From positions 124,001-188,000 of the forward strand of contig PHCX01000001.1 of NCBI GenBank assembly GCA_002842435.1: a DNA stretch of 64,000 bases. Reading direction: 5' to 3'. The stretch is from Betaproteobacteria bacterium HGW-Betaproteobacteria-1 (lineage in GTDB: Bacteria; Pseudomonadota; Gammaproteobacteria; Burkholderiales; Methylophilaceae). Position numbers and translations under genes: made by a program. The first letter of the stretch is position 1. Each line of letters opens with the position of its first letter. This document shows, piece by piece, positions 45,946 through 55,216 of the stretch. The notes below the pieces were generated by a model. The model was not told the DNA's origin, ran no database searches, and saw only the letters and a list, made by a program, of their open reading frames with translations.

Positions 45946-47013
45946 ATGAGTATCGAAATCAGAAACATCACCAAGCAGTTCGGCAATTTCAATGCCCTCA
46001 ACAACGTCAGCGTAGAAGTGCCCAGCGGCGAACTGGTCGCCCTGCTCGGCCCATCCGGTTGCGGCAAGACCACGCTGTTGCGCATCATTGCCGGGCTGGA
46101 AAACAGCGACAGAGGCAGCATCCTGTTCCACGGCGAGGAAGCCACGGACCGCGACGTGCGCGAGCGCCAGGTCGGCTTCGTGTTCCAGCACTACGCGCTG
46201 TTCCGCCACATGACCGTATTCGAGAACGTCGCCTTTGGCCTGCGCGTGCGCCCGAAGAAAACCCGCCCGACCGAGGCCGAAATCCACAGGCGCGTGCACG
46301 AACTGCTGAACCTGGTGCAACTGGACTGGCTGGCGGACCGCTACCCGCCACAGCTTTCCGGCGGCCAACGCCAGCGTATCGCACTGGCTCGCGCGCTGGC
46401 GGTCGAACCCAAGGTGCTGCTGCTGGACGAACCGTTCGGCGCGCTCGATGCCAAGGTGCGCAAGGATCTGCGCCGCTGGCTGCGCCGCTTGCACGACGAA
46501 CTGCACATCACCAGCGTATTCGTCACGCACGACCAGGAGGAAGCACTGGAAGTCGCCGACCGCATCGTCGTCATGAACCAGGGCAATGTCGAGCAGATCG
46601 GCACGCCACAGGATGTTTACGACCACCCGGCCTCACCTTTCGTCTACAAGTTCCTCGGCAACGTCAACCTGTTTCACAGCCGCGTACATGCCGGTCGCGC
46701 TCAGATTGGAGACATCGAAGTAGCGCTGGAAGGACACCAGGATACGGAAGACAGCCCGGCCTCGGCCTATGTACGCCCGCATGACATCGATATCCAAAAG
46801 ACACGCGGCGAGCAACCGGCGTTTGAAGCGGTCATCAGCTACGTCCACTCGCTCGGCCCGCTGGTACGACTGGAACTGCAACGCGCCGACCACACCGATA
46901 TCGTCGAAGCGGAACTGACGCGCGAGAAGTTCAAGGAGCTGGCTGTCGGCGAAGGTGACACCGTTTTTGTCAGCCCGAAGAATGTACGCGTGTTTCTGGA
47001 CCAGACTGCCTGA
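45946..47013 (+). CDS. cysA: Sulfate ABC transporter ATPase CysA
   Basis: A 355-residue ATPase. Walker [15 protein letters not shown]-loop [22 protein letters not shown], signature [15 protein letters not shown] and Walker [12 protein letters not shown] are all present. The C-terminal quarter, from about residue 240, is the TOBE-type domain of CysA, with the conserved [12 protein letters not shown]. It powers sulfate and thiosulfate uptake. This gene ends the sulfur island. Confidence 0.97.
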   Translation: MSIEIRNITKQFGNFNALNNVSVEVPSGELVALLGPSGCGKTTLLRIIAGLENSDRGSILFHGEEATDRDVRERQVGFVFQHYALFRHMTVFENVAFGLRVRPKKTRPTEAEIHRRVHELLNLVQLDWLADRYPPQLSGGQRQRIALARALAVEPKVLLLDEPFGALDAKVRKDLRRWLRRLHDELHITSVFVTHDQEEALEVADRIVVMNQGNVEQIGTPQDVYDHPASPFVYKFLGNVNLFHSRVHAGRAQIGDIEVALEGHQDTEDSPASAYVRPHDIDIQKTRGEQPAFEAVISYVHSLGPLVRLELQRADHTDIVEAELTREKFKELAVGEGDTVFVSPKNVRVFLDQTA

Positions 47014-47034
47014 CGGCTTTTTTGAGGAAGGCAT

Positions 47035-47069
47035 AACGTAAAGCCGAAACACTGGCTTTACGTTATAAT
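47035..47069 (+). promoter_or_regulatory. Inverted repeat overlapping a TATAAT before pcnB
   Basis: AACGTAAAGCC (47035-47045) and GGCTTTACGTT (47054-47064) are perfect 11-base inverted copies. The right arm overlaps a TATAAT at 47064-47069 that lies 38 bases before the pcnB start. No good -35 box is seen, so it may be an operator-controlled promoter or an unrelated hairpin. Confidence 0.45.
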
Positions 47070-47107
47070 CCGGTCACTTAGCTGAATGGATTCAGGTCTT
47101 ACCTCTG

Positions 47108-48484
47108 ATGATAAAAAAATTGCTGCAACGGGTATTCAACCCCGGCAAGAAAAAAACTGGCAAAAAGCCAGCCGACAATCCCCACCAGAACGCGCAGATC
47201 ATCCCTCGTCGCATCCACGGCATAGACCGCAAACTGCTCAGTTCCGCCGCACTGAAGACCACCGAAGGCTTACAAAAAGCCGGCTTCGAGGCCTATATCG
47301 TCGGCGGCGCCGTGCGCGACCTGCTGTTGAATCACGCGCCCAAGGATTTCGACATCGCCACCAACGCCACGCCGGAGCAGGTCAACCGCATCTTCCGCCG
47401 CTCGCGCATCATCGGCCGCCGCTTCCGCCTGGTGCATGTGATGTTCGGTAGCGAAACCATCGAAGTTTCCACTTTCCGCGGCAGCCATCTGGCCGAGAGC
47501 GACCACGCCAAGACCGCCGAGAGCGGCCGCATCCTGCGCGACAATGTATTCGGCAACCAGGAAGAAGATGCGCTGCGCCGTGACTTTACCGCCAATGCGC
47601 TGTACTACGACCCGGCCAGCGAACAGGTGCTGGACTTCCACAACGGCGTCGCCGACATCAAGGCCGGCGTGCTGCGCATCATCGGCAATCCGGAAACCCG
47701 CTACCGCGAAGACCCGGTGCGCATGCTGCGGGCTGTGCGCCTGTCGGCCAAACTCGGCCTGAAGCTGGACAAGGCCACTGCCGCCCCCATCCCGAAAATG
47801 GCCGACTTGCTGAAGGATGTGCCGGAGTCGCGCCTGTTCGATGAGATGCTGAAGCTGTTCCTTTCCGGCCATGCCATGGAAAGCGCGCGCGAATTGCGCA
47901 AGCATGGTCTGCATCACGGTCTGCTGCCCTTGCTCGATGTGGTCGTGGAGCAACCGGTGGGCGAACGTTTCGTCAACCTGGCACTGAAGAACACCGACGA
48001 GCGCGTGCTGTCGGAAAAACCGGTATCGCCCAGCTTCCTCTTCGCCACGCTGCTCTGGCATGAAGTGCTGACCGCCTGGAACCGCATCCAGGCACAAGGC
48101 GAGCGGCCGATCCCGGCGCTGCACATGGCAATGACCGAGGTCTGCGACATCCAGGCTGAAAAACTTGCCATCCACAAACGCTACAGCAGCACCATGCGCG
48201 AGATCTGGGGCATGCAGCCACGATTCGAGCAGCGTGGCGGCAAGCGGCCGTATTCGCTGATCGAGCATCCGCGTTTCCGTGCGGCTTATGACTTTTTGCT
48301 GCTGCGCTGCGAATCCGGCGAAGTACCGGCCGAACTCGGCCAATGGTGGACGGATTTTGCCCATGCCGATGGCGAAGCACGTGCCGCCATGCTGCTGCCC
48401 GACACTCAGCCGAAAAAACGCCGTCGCCGCAAACGTAGCAAACCAGCGGGCGGCAGCCAGTCCTCATCCGAGCCGGCAGCATGA
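47108..48484 (+). CDS. pcnB: Poly(A) polymerase I
   Basis: A 458-residue nucleotidyltransferase. The catalytic block is AYIVGGAVRDLLLNHAPKDFDIATN, with metal-binding Asp residues in DFD. DPVRMLRAVRLSAKLGLKLD and RDFTANALYYDP are typical of PcnB and distinguish it from CCA-adding enzymes together with the long basic C-terminal tail (KKRRRRKRSK). It adds 3' poly(A) to RNA and so promotes decay. The ATG of folK overlaps its stop by four bases. Confidence 0.95.
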   Translation: MIKKLLQRVFNPGKKKTGKKPADNPHQNAQIIPRRIHGIDRKLLSSAALKTTEGLQKAGFEAYIVGGAVRDLLLNHAPKDFDIATNATPEQVNRIFRRSRIIGRRFRLVHVMFGSETIEVSTFRGSHLAESDHAKTAESGRILRDNVFGNQEEDALRRDFTANALYYDPASEQVLDFHNGVADIKAGVLRIIGNPETRYREDPVRMLRAVRLSAKLGLKLDKATAAPIPKMADLLKDVPESRLFDEMLKLFLSGHAMESARELRKHGLHHGLLPLLDVVVEQPVGERFVNLALKNTDERVLSEKPVSPSFLFATLLWHEVLTAWNRIQAQGERPIPALHMAMTEVCDIQAEKLAIHKRYSSTMREIWGMQPRFEQRGGKRPYSLIEHPRFRAAYDFLLLRCESGEVPAELGQWWTDFAHADGEARAAMLLPDTQPKKRRRRKRSKPAGGSQSSSEPAA

Positions 48485-48975
48485 GTCGTGCCTACGTTGC
48501 CTTGGGCAGCAATCTGCATTCACCCGCACATCAGGTACTCAAGGCGTTTGATGAGTTGGATGCCATGCCCAACACCGAAGTGGTCAAGATATCCTCGCTT
48601 TACCGCACTGCACCGCTCGGCTACGAAGACCAGCCCGACTTCGTCAATGCGGTAGTGGAACTGAAAACCAGGCTCGACCCGGAAAAACTATTGCGCTACC
48701 TGCTGGCGATTGAGAACCTGCATGGCAGGGTGCGGCCTTTTCCTAACGCGCCCCGTCAGCTGGACCTCGACCTGCTGCTCTACGACGACCTGCGCATGCA
48801 AACCGAGGATCTGACCCTGCCGCACCCGAGAATGCACATGCGTGGCTTTGTACTGTTACCATTAGCGGAAATTGCACCGGATCTGGTCATCCCGGAACCG
48901 GAGCTGGCAAACCAGACCGTGGCCCAACTGGCTGCGGCCTGCCCGGACCAGGGCGTGACAAGAGTAATCCCATGA
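48481..48975 (+). CDS. folK: 6-hydroxymethyl-7,8-dihydropterin pyrophosphokinase
   Basis: A 164-residue folate-synthesis enzyme. AYVALGSNLHSP at the start and RQLDLDLLLYDD with LPHPRMHMRGFVLLPLAEIAPD are the FolK signature regions. It transfers pyrophosphate from ATP to the pterin. It overlaps pcnB by ATGA. The pcnB-folK pairing is common in proteobacteria. The kinase gene follows. Confidence 0.96.
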   Translation: MSRAYVALGSNLHSPAHQVLKAFDELDAMPNTEVVKISSLYRTAPLGYEDQPDFVNAVVELKTRLDPEKLLRYLLAIENLHGRVRPFPNAPRQLDLDLLLYDDLRMQTEDLTLPHPRMHMRGFVLLPLAEIAPDLVIPEPELANQTVAQLAAACPDQGVTRVIP

Positions 48976-49009
48976 AGGTGTGGCGCGATCAGGCTATGAG
49001 TATCCTGTA

Positions 49010-49672
49010 ATGACTATCATCAAGACCGACTTAACCGACAGATATCCGCATATCGTCATCGAAGGCCCGATCGGCAGCGGCAAGACCACACTTGCACGCA
49101 AACTGGCTGACCGCTACTCGGCGACCCTGCTGCTGGAGAACGCCGAAGCCAACCCCTTCCTGCCGCGCTTTTATCAGGATGTACAACGCTATGCCCTGCC
49201 GACGCAGCTGTTCTTCCTGTTCCAGCGTGCCGGCCAACTGGGCGACCTGACCCAGCGCGATATGTTCGCCTCTGCCACCATCGCCGATTTTTTCCTGGAA
49301 AAAGACCCGATCTTCGCCCGCCTCAATCTGGATGACGAGGAGTTCGCGCTTTACCGGCAGATCTACAAGCACCTGCAGCTGAAAGCCTCGACGCCGGACC
49401 TGGTCATCTACCTGCAGACCCCGGTCGATGCATTGCAGGAACGCATCGCCCAGCGCAACGTCAATTATGAACAGGAAATTCCGCGCGAATATCTGGCGAG
49501 ACTGGCCGAAGCCTATAGCGAATTCTTCCACCAGTACGACACCTCGCCCATCCTCATCGTCAACAACGAGAAGCTAAACATCACCGCCGATGAAGCTTCG
49601 CTCGACATGCTGATCAACCGCGCGCTACAGATTCGCAGCCGGCGTGAGTTTTTCAACCCCAGTATGGAGTAG
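49010..49672 (+). CDS. Deoxynucleoside kinase (dGK/dCK type)
   Basis: About 220 residues from ATG at 49010 (a GTG at 48980 would add ten residues; neither has a strong ribosome-binding site). The P-loop is IVIEGPIGSGKTTLARKL, and VIYLQTPVDALQERIAQRNVNYEQEIPREYLARL holds the LID-type arginines. The family, deoxynucleoside kinases such as Dgk/Dak, phosphorylates salvaged deoxynucleosides. It is often placed between folK and panB in betaproteobacteria, as here. panB starts three bases after it. Confidence 0.88.
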   Translation: MTIIKTDLTDRYPHIVIEGPIGSGKTTLARKLADRYSATLLLENAEANPFLPRFYQDVQRYALPTQLFFLFQRAGQLGDLTQRDMFASATIADFFLEKDPIFARLNLDDEEFALYRQIYKHLQLKASTPDLVIYLQTPVDALQERIAQRNVNYEQEIPREYLARLAEAYSEFFHQYDTSPILIVNNEKLNITADEASLDMLINRALQIRSRREFFNPSME

Positions 49673-49675
49673 CAG

Positions 49676-50470
49676 ATGGCTGCCACCACCCTGACCACGC
49701 TGCAGAACATGAAACGACAGGGCGAAAAAATCGCCGTGCTGACCTGCTATGACGCGAGCTTTGCCGCATTGCTGGAGAACGCCGGCGTCGATGTACTGCT
49801 GGTCGGCGACTCGCTCGGCATGGTGCTGCAAGGCGCCAACAGCACGCTGGCCGTCACCTTGCATGACATGCAGTATCACACCCGCTGCGTCGCCCAAGGC
49901 GCGAAGACCGCCTACATCGTCAGCGACATGCCCTTCGGCAGCTACCAGCAGAACCCGGAACAAGCATTGCGCAACGCCACCCGACTGATGGCGAGCGGCG
50001 CGCAAATGGTGAAACTGGAAGGCGGTGCGGTGATGGCGGAAACCGTACGCTTTTTGACCCAACGCGGCATCCCGGTCTGCGGTCATCTGGGCCTGACCCC
50101 GCAATCCGTCCACCAGCTTGGCGGCTACCGCGTGCAGGGCCGAGATGATGCCACTGCCGCACAGCTGCTGAGCGACGCGAAAGCATTGGCCGATGCTGGC
50201 GCCGGGTTGCTGGTGCTGGAGATGGTACCGGCGGCGCTGGCGCGGAAAATCACGGCGGCCATCGGCATCCCGACCATCGGCATCGGCGCCGGACCGGATT
50301 GCGACGGCCAAGTGCTGGTGCTGCAGGACATGCTCGGCATCTATGCCGGCAAATCGCCGCGGTTCTCGCGCAACTTCATGCTGGGCGCGGACAGCATCCA
50401 GTCGGCAGTTGCCGCTTACGTCCGGGCGGTCAAGGACGGCAGCTTCCCGACCGCCGAACACAGCTACTGA
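49676..50470 (+). CDS. panB: 3-methyl-2-oxobutanoate hydroxymethyltransferase
   Basis: A 264-residue TIM-barrel enzyme for pantothenate synthesis. [31 protein letters not shown], and [20 protein letters not shown] are strong PanB motifs, with [21 protein letters not shown] near the end. It makes ketopantoate. GGAG sits ahead of the ATG. It is followed 11 bases later by panC. Confidence 0.97.
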   Translation: MAATTLTTLQNMKRQGEKIAVLTCYDASFAALLENAGVDVLLVGDSLGMVLQGANSTLAVTLHDMQYHTRCVAQGAKTAYIVSDMPFGSYQQNPEQALRNATRLMASGAQMVKLEGGAVMAETVRFLTQRGIPVCGHLGLTPQSVHQLGGYRVQGRDDATAAQLLSDAKALADAGAGLLVLEMVPAALARKITAAIGIPTIGIGAGPDCDGQVLVLQDMLGIYAGKSPRFSRNFMLGADSIQSAVAAYVRAVKDGSFPTAEHSY

Positions 50471-50481
50471 GCCAAACTCGC

Positions 50482-51315
50482 ATGGAAATTATCACCACGG
50501 TTGCCGGTTTGCGGCAGCGACTGGCAAAAGAAAACGCCATTGCCTTCGTACCCACCATGGGCAATCTGCACGCCGGCCATTTGCAGCTAGTCGAGGCCGC
50601 CAGACAGCACGGCCAGTGCGTGGTGGTCAGCATTTTCGTCAACCCGCTGCAATTCGGTGCCAATGAAGACCTCGCGAGCTATCCGCGCACGCTGGACGCG
50701 GATTGCGAAAAACTGCAAGCAGCCGGAGTGGATGTGGTGTTCGCCCCGGGCGAAACGGAAATGTATCCGACCGAGCAGACCATCACCGTGAATCCGCCGC
50801 CGATCGCCAATGAACTCTGCGGCGCCGCGCGTCCCGGTCATTTCGCTGGTGTCGCCACGGTCGTGCTGAAACTGTTCAATATGGTGCAGCCGCAGGTCGC
50901 GGTGTTCGGCAAGAAGGATTTCCAGCAGTTGTTCATTATTCGCGAACTGGTGAAACAACTGAATCTGCCGATCGAGATTATCGGCGTCGCTACCCGGCGC
51001 GATGACGATGGCCTCGCCATGAGCTCGCGCAACGGCTACCTGTCAGCCGCACAGCGCCTGGAAGCACCAAGGTTGCAGCGTGCGCTGCAGCTGGTGGTTG
51101 AAGCAGCCAGAAAAGGCGAGCAGGACTTTACCGCTATTGAAGCGCAAACCGCACAGTACCTGACCCAGCTGGGCTGGATCGTCGACTATATCTCGATTCG
51201 TTCCGCGCTAACACTACTGTCCGCAGAAAAAACCGAGCGCCAGCTGGTCGTGCTTGCTGCAGCGAAGCTGGGCAAAACCCGCCTGATCGACAACCTCGAA
51301 TTCAGCCTGGACTAA
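50482..51315 (+). CDS. panC: Pantothenate synthetase
   Basis: A 277-residue enzyme starting MEIITTVAGLRQRL. PTMGNLHAGH (residues 24-33, HIGH-like), VVVSIFVNPLQFG, VFGKKDFQQLFIIRELV and DDDGLAMSSRNGYLS (KMSKS-like) are all conserved PanC blocks. It condenses pantoate and beta-alanine. panD, which makes beta-alanine, lies 2.1 kb downstream beyond a gene on the other strand. Confidence 0.97.
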   Translation: MEIITTVAGLRQRLAKENAIAFVPTMGNLHAGHLQLVEAARQHGQCVVVSIFVNPLQFGANEDLASYPRTLDADCEKLQAAGVDVVFAPGETEMYPTEQTITVNPPPIANELCGAARPGHFAGVATVVLKLFNMVQPQVAVFGKKDFQQLFIIRELVKQLNLPIEIIGVATRRDDDGLAMSSRNGYLSAAQRLEAPRLQRALQLVVEAARKGEQDFTAIEAQTAQYLTQLGWIVDYISIRSALTLLSAEKTERQLVVLAAAKLGKTRLIDNLEFSLD

Positions 51316-51343
51316 TGCCCCGCTCATGAATTAGAGCGAAAGC

Positions 51344-53122
51344 TCAGGGCTGAATACCATAACGCCATTCGCCCACCTGCAGCTCCCGCCAGTCACTATC
51401 CTCCACGCTGAATTCGCCGTTTGCAATCATCCTGCGGGTACTGGCATCATCCGGCGCCCGGTGTACGCCAGCCTCACCCTTGCCAGATCCAGGCCTGTGA
51501 CGCATAAAACCGACTGACTGCCATTTCCCGTCCATCCGGGTAAATACATTGCCGCCATAACCACCGAAGATCACCACCTCGTCCTGCCCGTCACGATTCA
51601 GGTCGACCAGCAGCACCGTACAGCTCTGCTGGTTGCGCAGACAATTGATCCAGAACTTGTCGCCTTCCGTCAGTTGCCAGAGAAATTCGACAAAATCCGT
51701 CGTCAATGAACGGCCTTGAGGATAAACATCCAGTTTCCTTTGCCAAGCCTCACGATCACGCTCCACATGCATGCGGCGTCCATAAGTTCTGTGCTTGGCT
51801 TCCAGGCTCGCCTTGGCCTTCAGTTGGATGTCTTCTGCCTGCGGATGGCCGGTCAGTTCAGTTAGATATTTTAGCGCGCGCTGCCCATGCAGGCCGCCGT
51901 CGAAGCGCAGATATTCAAAATCGAAGGATTGCACATCGACCTTCTTCGAAAGCAATTTATCCAGCTGACTGCTGACGCTGATTCTTGCCGGATCGAGCAC
52001 GGGGGTTGCCGTTAGCAGCAGCACCAGCACCACGATCCAGGCCGCATAGATGTTGACCTTGCTCGCCGTCTGCATCCATTCGGCTTTTAACCTCAGCACG
52101 GAGAGCGCATAACCAAGCGCATAAACCGCCAACAGGCCAATCAGAATCGCCGCCCATACCCGGTCTGCCGTCCAGCCATACTGTTCGACCCGCAACCACA
52201 AGGAATAAACACAGAACGCGGACAACACCGGCAGCACCAGTAATGCCAGCGTGACCAGCTTGCGTATCCAGCCGGGGAACTTGATACCGTGCACACCATC
52301 CTGCCAGGCGGCATTGAACAGGAACACCATCAAGCCCTGCAGGCTCAGCATCAGCGCCGTGGCGTAACCAGTCTTCCACAGCAGTGCGACGCCCTTGACC
52401 GGCAGCATCAGCAGGAACAGCAGGAACAGCAGGATGATGCCGGACACCAGCGGCAGCAGCCAGCCGAGCAGGTTCAGCGTGGCCCGGTACAAGCCAAGCA
52501 AGGCTTCCTCCTTTGCCGAGTAAAGCGACAAGCCCAAGCCAAATGCGATGGCCGTGACCGGATAAACAAAATGGCGGCTGGTGAACAGATCCACGAAAAA
52601 ACTCACGCCGAGCACCTTGAACAGGCCCGCCCACAAACCCAGCAATATCCAGAAAATGCCAACGAACAAGCCTGCAGAGGCCAGCTTGAATACATTGCGC
52701 CAGGCTACTGAACACAACAAGGCGTAGTCGCGGCTCCAACTAGCCAGCTTGAGCCTGTGCTCCGCGAATGGAATCAGCACGAACCAGCTGGTGAAGATGA
52801 TGCCGCCAATCAGGAAGGTGGCGCCTGAAACATGCGTGCGCGACAGTCCATCAACCCAGCCAACCTTGCCTGCATAGGCGGCGCAGGCTGCAACCAGCAG
52901 CGCATAACCGCCGCTCAGCAGCCACAAGGCTATCCGCTCCCGATAGGCCGAAAGCATCTGCATGGAAAGCGGAAAAACCAGCGCCAGTGTATATAAAGGC
53001 CAGGTGACGACGAACCATTCTCCCGGCTTATCCAGCGAAACCACCAGATTGTGCAGCATCAGCAGACAGAAACCCTGCAGGGTCGCCCAAGCAATCAGCC
53101 AAGTGCGTTCGTTCTTGATCAT
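51344..53122 (-). CDS. DUF4153 domain polytopic membrane protein
   Basis: A 592-residue inner-membrane protein with around 11 hydrophobic segments in the first 380 residues, and a C-terminal soluble region of about 200 residues. The membrane part (SAKEEALLGLYRATLNLLGWLLPL, and SWFVLIPFAEHRLKLASWS) fits the DUF4153 family. The end (TVLLVDLNRDGQDEVVIFGG) includes a VCBS-like DLNRDG loop. Its function is unknown. It sits convergent with panC and divergent from panD, probably as a single gene. Confidence 0.75.
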   Translation of the reverse strand: MIKNERTWLIAWATLQGFCLLMLHNLVVSLDKPGEWFVVTWPLYTLALVFPLSMQMLSAYRERIALWLLSGGYALLVAACAAYAGKVGWVDGLSRTHVSGATFLIGGIIFTSWFVLIPFAEHRLKLASWSRDYALLCSVAWRNVFKLASAGLFVGIFWILLGLWAGLFKVLGVSFFVDLFTSRHFVYPVTAIAFGLGLSLYSAKEEALLGLYRATLNLLGWLLPLVSGIILLFLLFLLMLPVKGVALLWKTGYATALMLSLQGLMVFLFNAAWQDGVHGIKFPGWIRKLVTLALLVLPVLSAFCVYSLWLRVEQYGWTADRVWAAILIGLLAVYALGYALSVLRLKAEWMQTASKVNIYAAWIVVLVLLLTATPVLDPARISVSSQLDKLLSKKVDVQSFDFEYLRFDGGLHGQRALKYLTELTGHPQAEDIQLKAKASLEAKHRTYGRRMHVERDREAWQRKLDVYPQGRSLTTDFVEFLWQLTEGDKFWINCLRNQQSCTVLLVDLNRDGQDEVVIFGGYGGNVFTRMDGKWQSVGFMRHRPGSGKGEAGVHRAPDDASTRRMIANGEFSVEDSDWRELQVGEWRYGIQP

Positions 53123-53358
53123 GATGAAGGCTTATCCATTTTTTTATTATTCAAGGAAAGCACTTTATCACCAACAAACCGCTGCAGTAAGCATGGCCAA
53201 TTGGTTCTGAAAAAGCGTATATTGAGGCTTCTGGTTATCGTCAGAAACCTGTGCGGCACTATTATGAATATTGACGCCAAGCGCGCTTGCACGGCCTCAG
53301 CAAAGAAATTTACAGTTTGACACCATGACCGGCACCAGGCATTTTCAGCATCGCAATT

Positions 53359-53387
53359 TTGCACCGGCGCCCCGAACTGACTATAAT
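53359..53387 (+). promoter_or_regulatory. Promoter before panD
   Basis: TTGCAC (53359-53364) and TATAAT (53382-53387) are spaced by 17 bases, 31 bases before the panD start. The rest of the 295-base gap 53123-53417 shows nothing that I can name. Confidence 0.65.
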
Positions 53388-53417
53388 AAGCGTCCTTTTA
53401 AATCAACAAGGTAGTCC

Positions 53418-53810
53418 ATGCAAAGAACTATGCTCAAATCCAAGTTGCACCGCGTGCGCGTGACGCATTCGGAGCTGGACTATGAGGGCTCCTGCGCCAT
53501 TGATGAGGCCTTGCTGGAAGCTGCGGACATCCGCGAGTTCCAGCAGATCGAAATCTACAACATCAACAATGGCGAAAGATTCACCACCTACGCGATCCGT
53601 GCCGAGCGCAACTCTGGCACCATCTCGGTCAACGGTGCTGCCGCCCGCAAGGCCAGCCCGAACGACCTGCTGATTATCGCCACCTACGCCAGCTACAATG
53701 AGATCGAGCTTGAAAAATTCAAGCCACAGCTGGTCTACGTCGACAGCGACAACCGCATCAAGGATCAGCGCAACGCCATCCCGGTGCAAGTATCCAATCA
53801 GGCCGCCTGA
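53418..53810 (+). CDS. panD: Aspartate 1-decarboxylase proenzyme
   Basis: A 130-residue proenzyme; self-cleavage is expected between Gly24 and Ser25 in YEGSCAIDE to form the pyruvoyl group. [35 protein letters not shown] is the conserved core. It makes beta-alanine for PanC. AAGG precedes the ATG at 53418; a second in-frame ATG follows at codon five. rsfS is 17 bases downstream. Confidence 0.97.
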   Translation: MQRTMLKSKLHRVRVTHSELDYEGSCAIDEALLEAADIREFQQIEIYNINNGERFTTYAIRAERNSGTISVNGAAARKASPNDLLIIATYASYNEIELEKFKPQLVYVDSDNRIKDQRNAIPVQVSNQAA

Positions 53811-53827
53811 AAGCAGACCCCAACTTA

Positions 53828-54190
53828 ATGCTCAATCTTGAAGAAATGAAGCTGGCCGTCATTGACGCGCTGGAAGACATCAAAGCTTTTGATATCACCG
53901 TCATGGATGTGCGCAACCTGACTTCCATGACCTCCTACATGATCGTTGCCAGCGCCAACTCGACGCGTCAGGCCAAGGCGATTGCCGACAACGTCCGCGA
54001 AAAGCTGAAGGAAAAAGGCGCCGACCTGCGCGGCACCGAGGGCGAGAAGGACGGCGAATGGGTGCTGGTCGACCTTGGCGACATCGTCGTCCACATCATG
54101 ATCCCAAGCGCACGCGCCTACTACAACCTCGAGCAGTTATGGGGCGAGACGGAAACCCGCCGCACCGCCAGCAAGAAGTCTGCTGCCTGA
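53828..54190 (+). CDS. rsfS: Ribosome silencing factor
   Basis: A 120-residue RsfS (YbeB/Iojap) protein. DVRNLTSMTSYMIVASANSTRQAKAIAD and GEWVLVDLGDIVVHIM are the family blocks. It binds L14 on the large ribosomal subunit and blocks subunit joining during starvation. rlmH, the usual partner, follows after 24 bases. Confidence 0.96.
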   Translation: MLNLEEMKLAVIDALEDIKAFDITVMDVRNLTSMTSYMIVASANSTRQAKAIADNVREKLKEKGADLRGTEGEKDGEWVLVDLGDIVVHIMIPSARAYYNLEQLWGETETRRTASKKSAA

Positions 54191-54214
54191 CCTTCCGCTT
54201 CACCGTTTCCAGCA

Positions 54215-54682
54215 TTGAAATTAAGGATACTCTCAGTCGGTCACAAAATGCCTGACTGGGTAGAAAAGGCCTGCGCCGAATACCTGAAGCGCATGCCACG
54301 CGAAGCCAGTGTCGAGATCGTCGAAATCAAGCCGGACAAACGTGCCTCCGGCAAAAACTCCGAAGTCGTACAGGAAGCCGAAGCTGCCAGAATCCTGGAG
54401 GCGGCCGGCAAGGACCTCCTGATAGTTCTGGATGAACATGGTCAGGAAGTCACCACCACCCAACTGGCACAGCGCATGGAAAACTGGCTGGCCGGTGGTC
54501 GCGACGTCGCGCTGGTCATCGGCGGCGCTGACGGCCTGCATGCCTCGCTCAAACAGAAAGCCGACTGGCTCTGGAGCCTTTCCAAACTGACCATGCCGCA
54601 CGGCATGGTGCGCGTCGTACTGGCGGAGCAGCTTTACCGCGCCTGGACGGTGATTCAGAACCATCCTTATCACCGCGAATAG
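54215..54682 (+). CDS. rlmH: 23S rRNA pseudouridine 1915 N3-methyltransferase
   Basis: A 155-residue SPOUT methyltransferase. LSVGHKMPDWVEKACAEYLKRMP at the start and VALVIGGADGLHASLKQKAD plus LSKLTMPHGMVRVVLAEQLYRAWTVIQNHPYHRE at the end are near-invariant in RlmH. It methylates a pseudouridine in 23S rRNA, acting on the 70S ribosome. It follows rsfS as in most bacteria. Confidence 0.97.
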   Translation: MKLRILSVGHKMPDWVEKACAEYLKRMPREASVEIVEIKPDKRASGKNSEVVQEAEAARILEAAGKDLLIVLDEHGQEVTTTQLAQRMENWLAGGRDVALVIGGADGLHASLKQKADWLWSLSKLTMPHGMVRVVLAEQLYRAWTVIQNHPYHRE

Positions 54683-54858
54683 CGTTCCTCTAAAGTTGGC
54701 ACATTAAGTGCTAATTATTCACTGAATGCCTGTGCAGAGTACCGCCAGCGCACCAACAAGCAGCAGAATGACCGGAACTTTGCTCATTAGGCTGAATTTT
54801 TCTCTGAATTTGCACTAACTCAGGGCACGCCAACTCGGAACGCATGAGGATAATCACT

Positions 54859-55155
54859 ATGGATAATCAAAGTTTCATCACCTTGTCTAAATTCACAGTC
54901 GAGGCACGCAAGATCATCGGCACAGTCAACCCGGCCAAACTGCTCAAGGACGCGGATTACAGTGAAACCATCTTCGAGAAGGTCGATGCTTCGGACGATA
55001 CCGACCTGATACTGCTCAGCCTGCAACTGCGTCAGCAGCTTGGTTTGCTGGACACCGAGGCAAGCGAATCAGAAAAGATGCCTGAAATAACGATAGAGCA
55101 AGTTGCGGCACCATCATTGCCAGCCGGAAAATACATGTTTGGCGCAAGAGGATGA
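54859..55155 (+). CDS. Hypothetical small protein
   Basis: A 98-residue soluble protein that I do not recognise. It starts at the ATG at 54859 (MDNQSFITLSKF), with AGGA about nine bases upstream. It is largely helical in appearance, with an acidic stretch (EKVDASDDTDLILLSLQLRQQLG) and a C-terminal proline-glycine end (SLPAGKYMFGARG). No cysteine or membrane segment is present. It lies between rlmH (176-base gap) and phrB, probably transcribed alone. Confidence 0.6.
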   Translation: MDNQSFITLSKFTVEARKIIGTVNPAKLLKDADYSETIFEKVDASDDTDLILLSLQLRQQLGLLDTEASESEKMPEITIEQVAAPSLPAGKYMFGARG

Positions 55156-55216
55156 CATAGCCACCCGAGACGGACTTACGTATCATCAGGGGGTTACATT
55201 CTGACAAACCCTTTTG

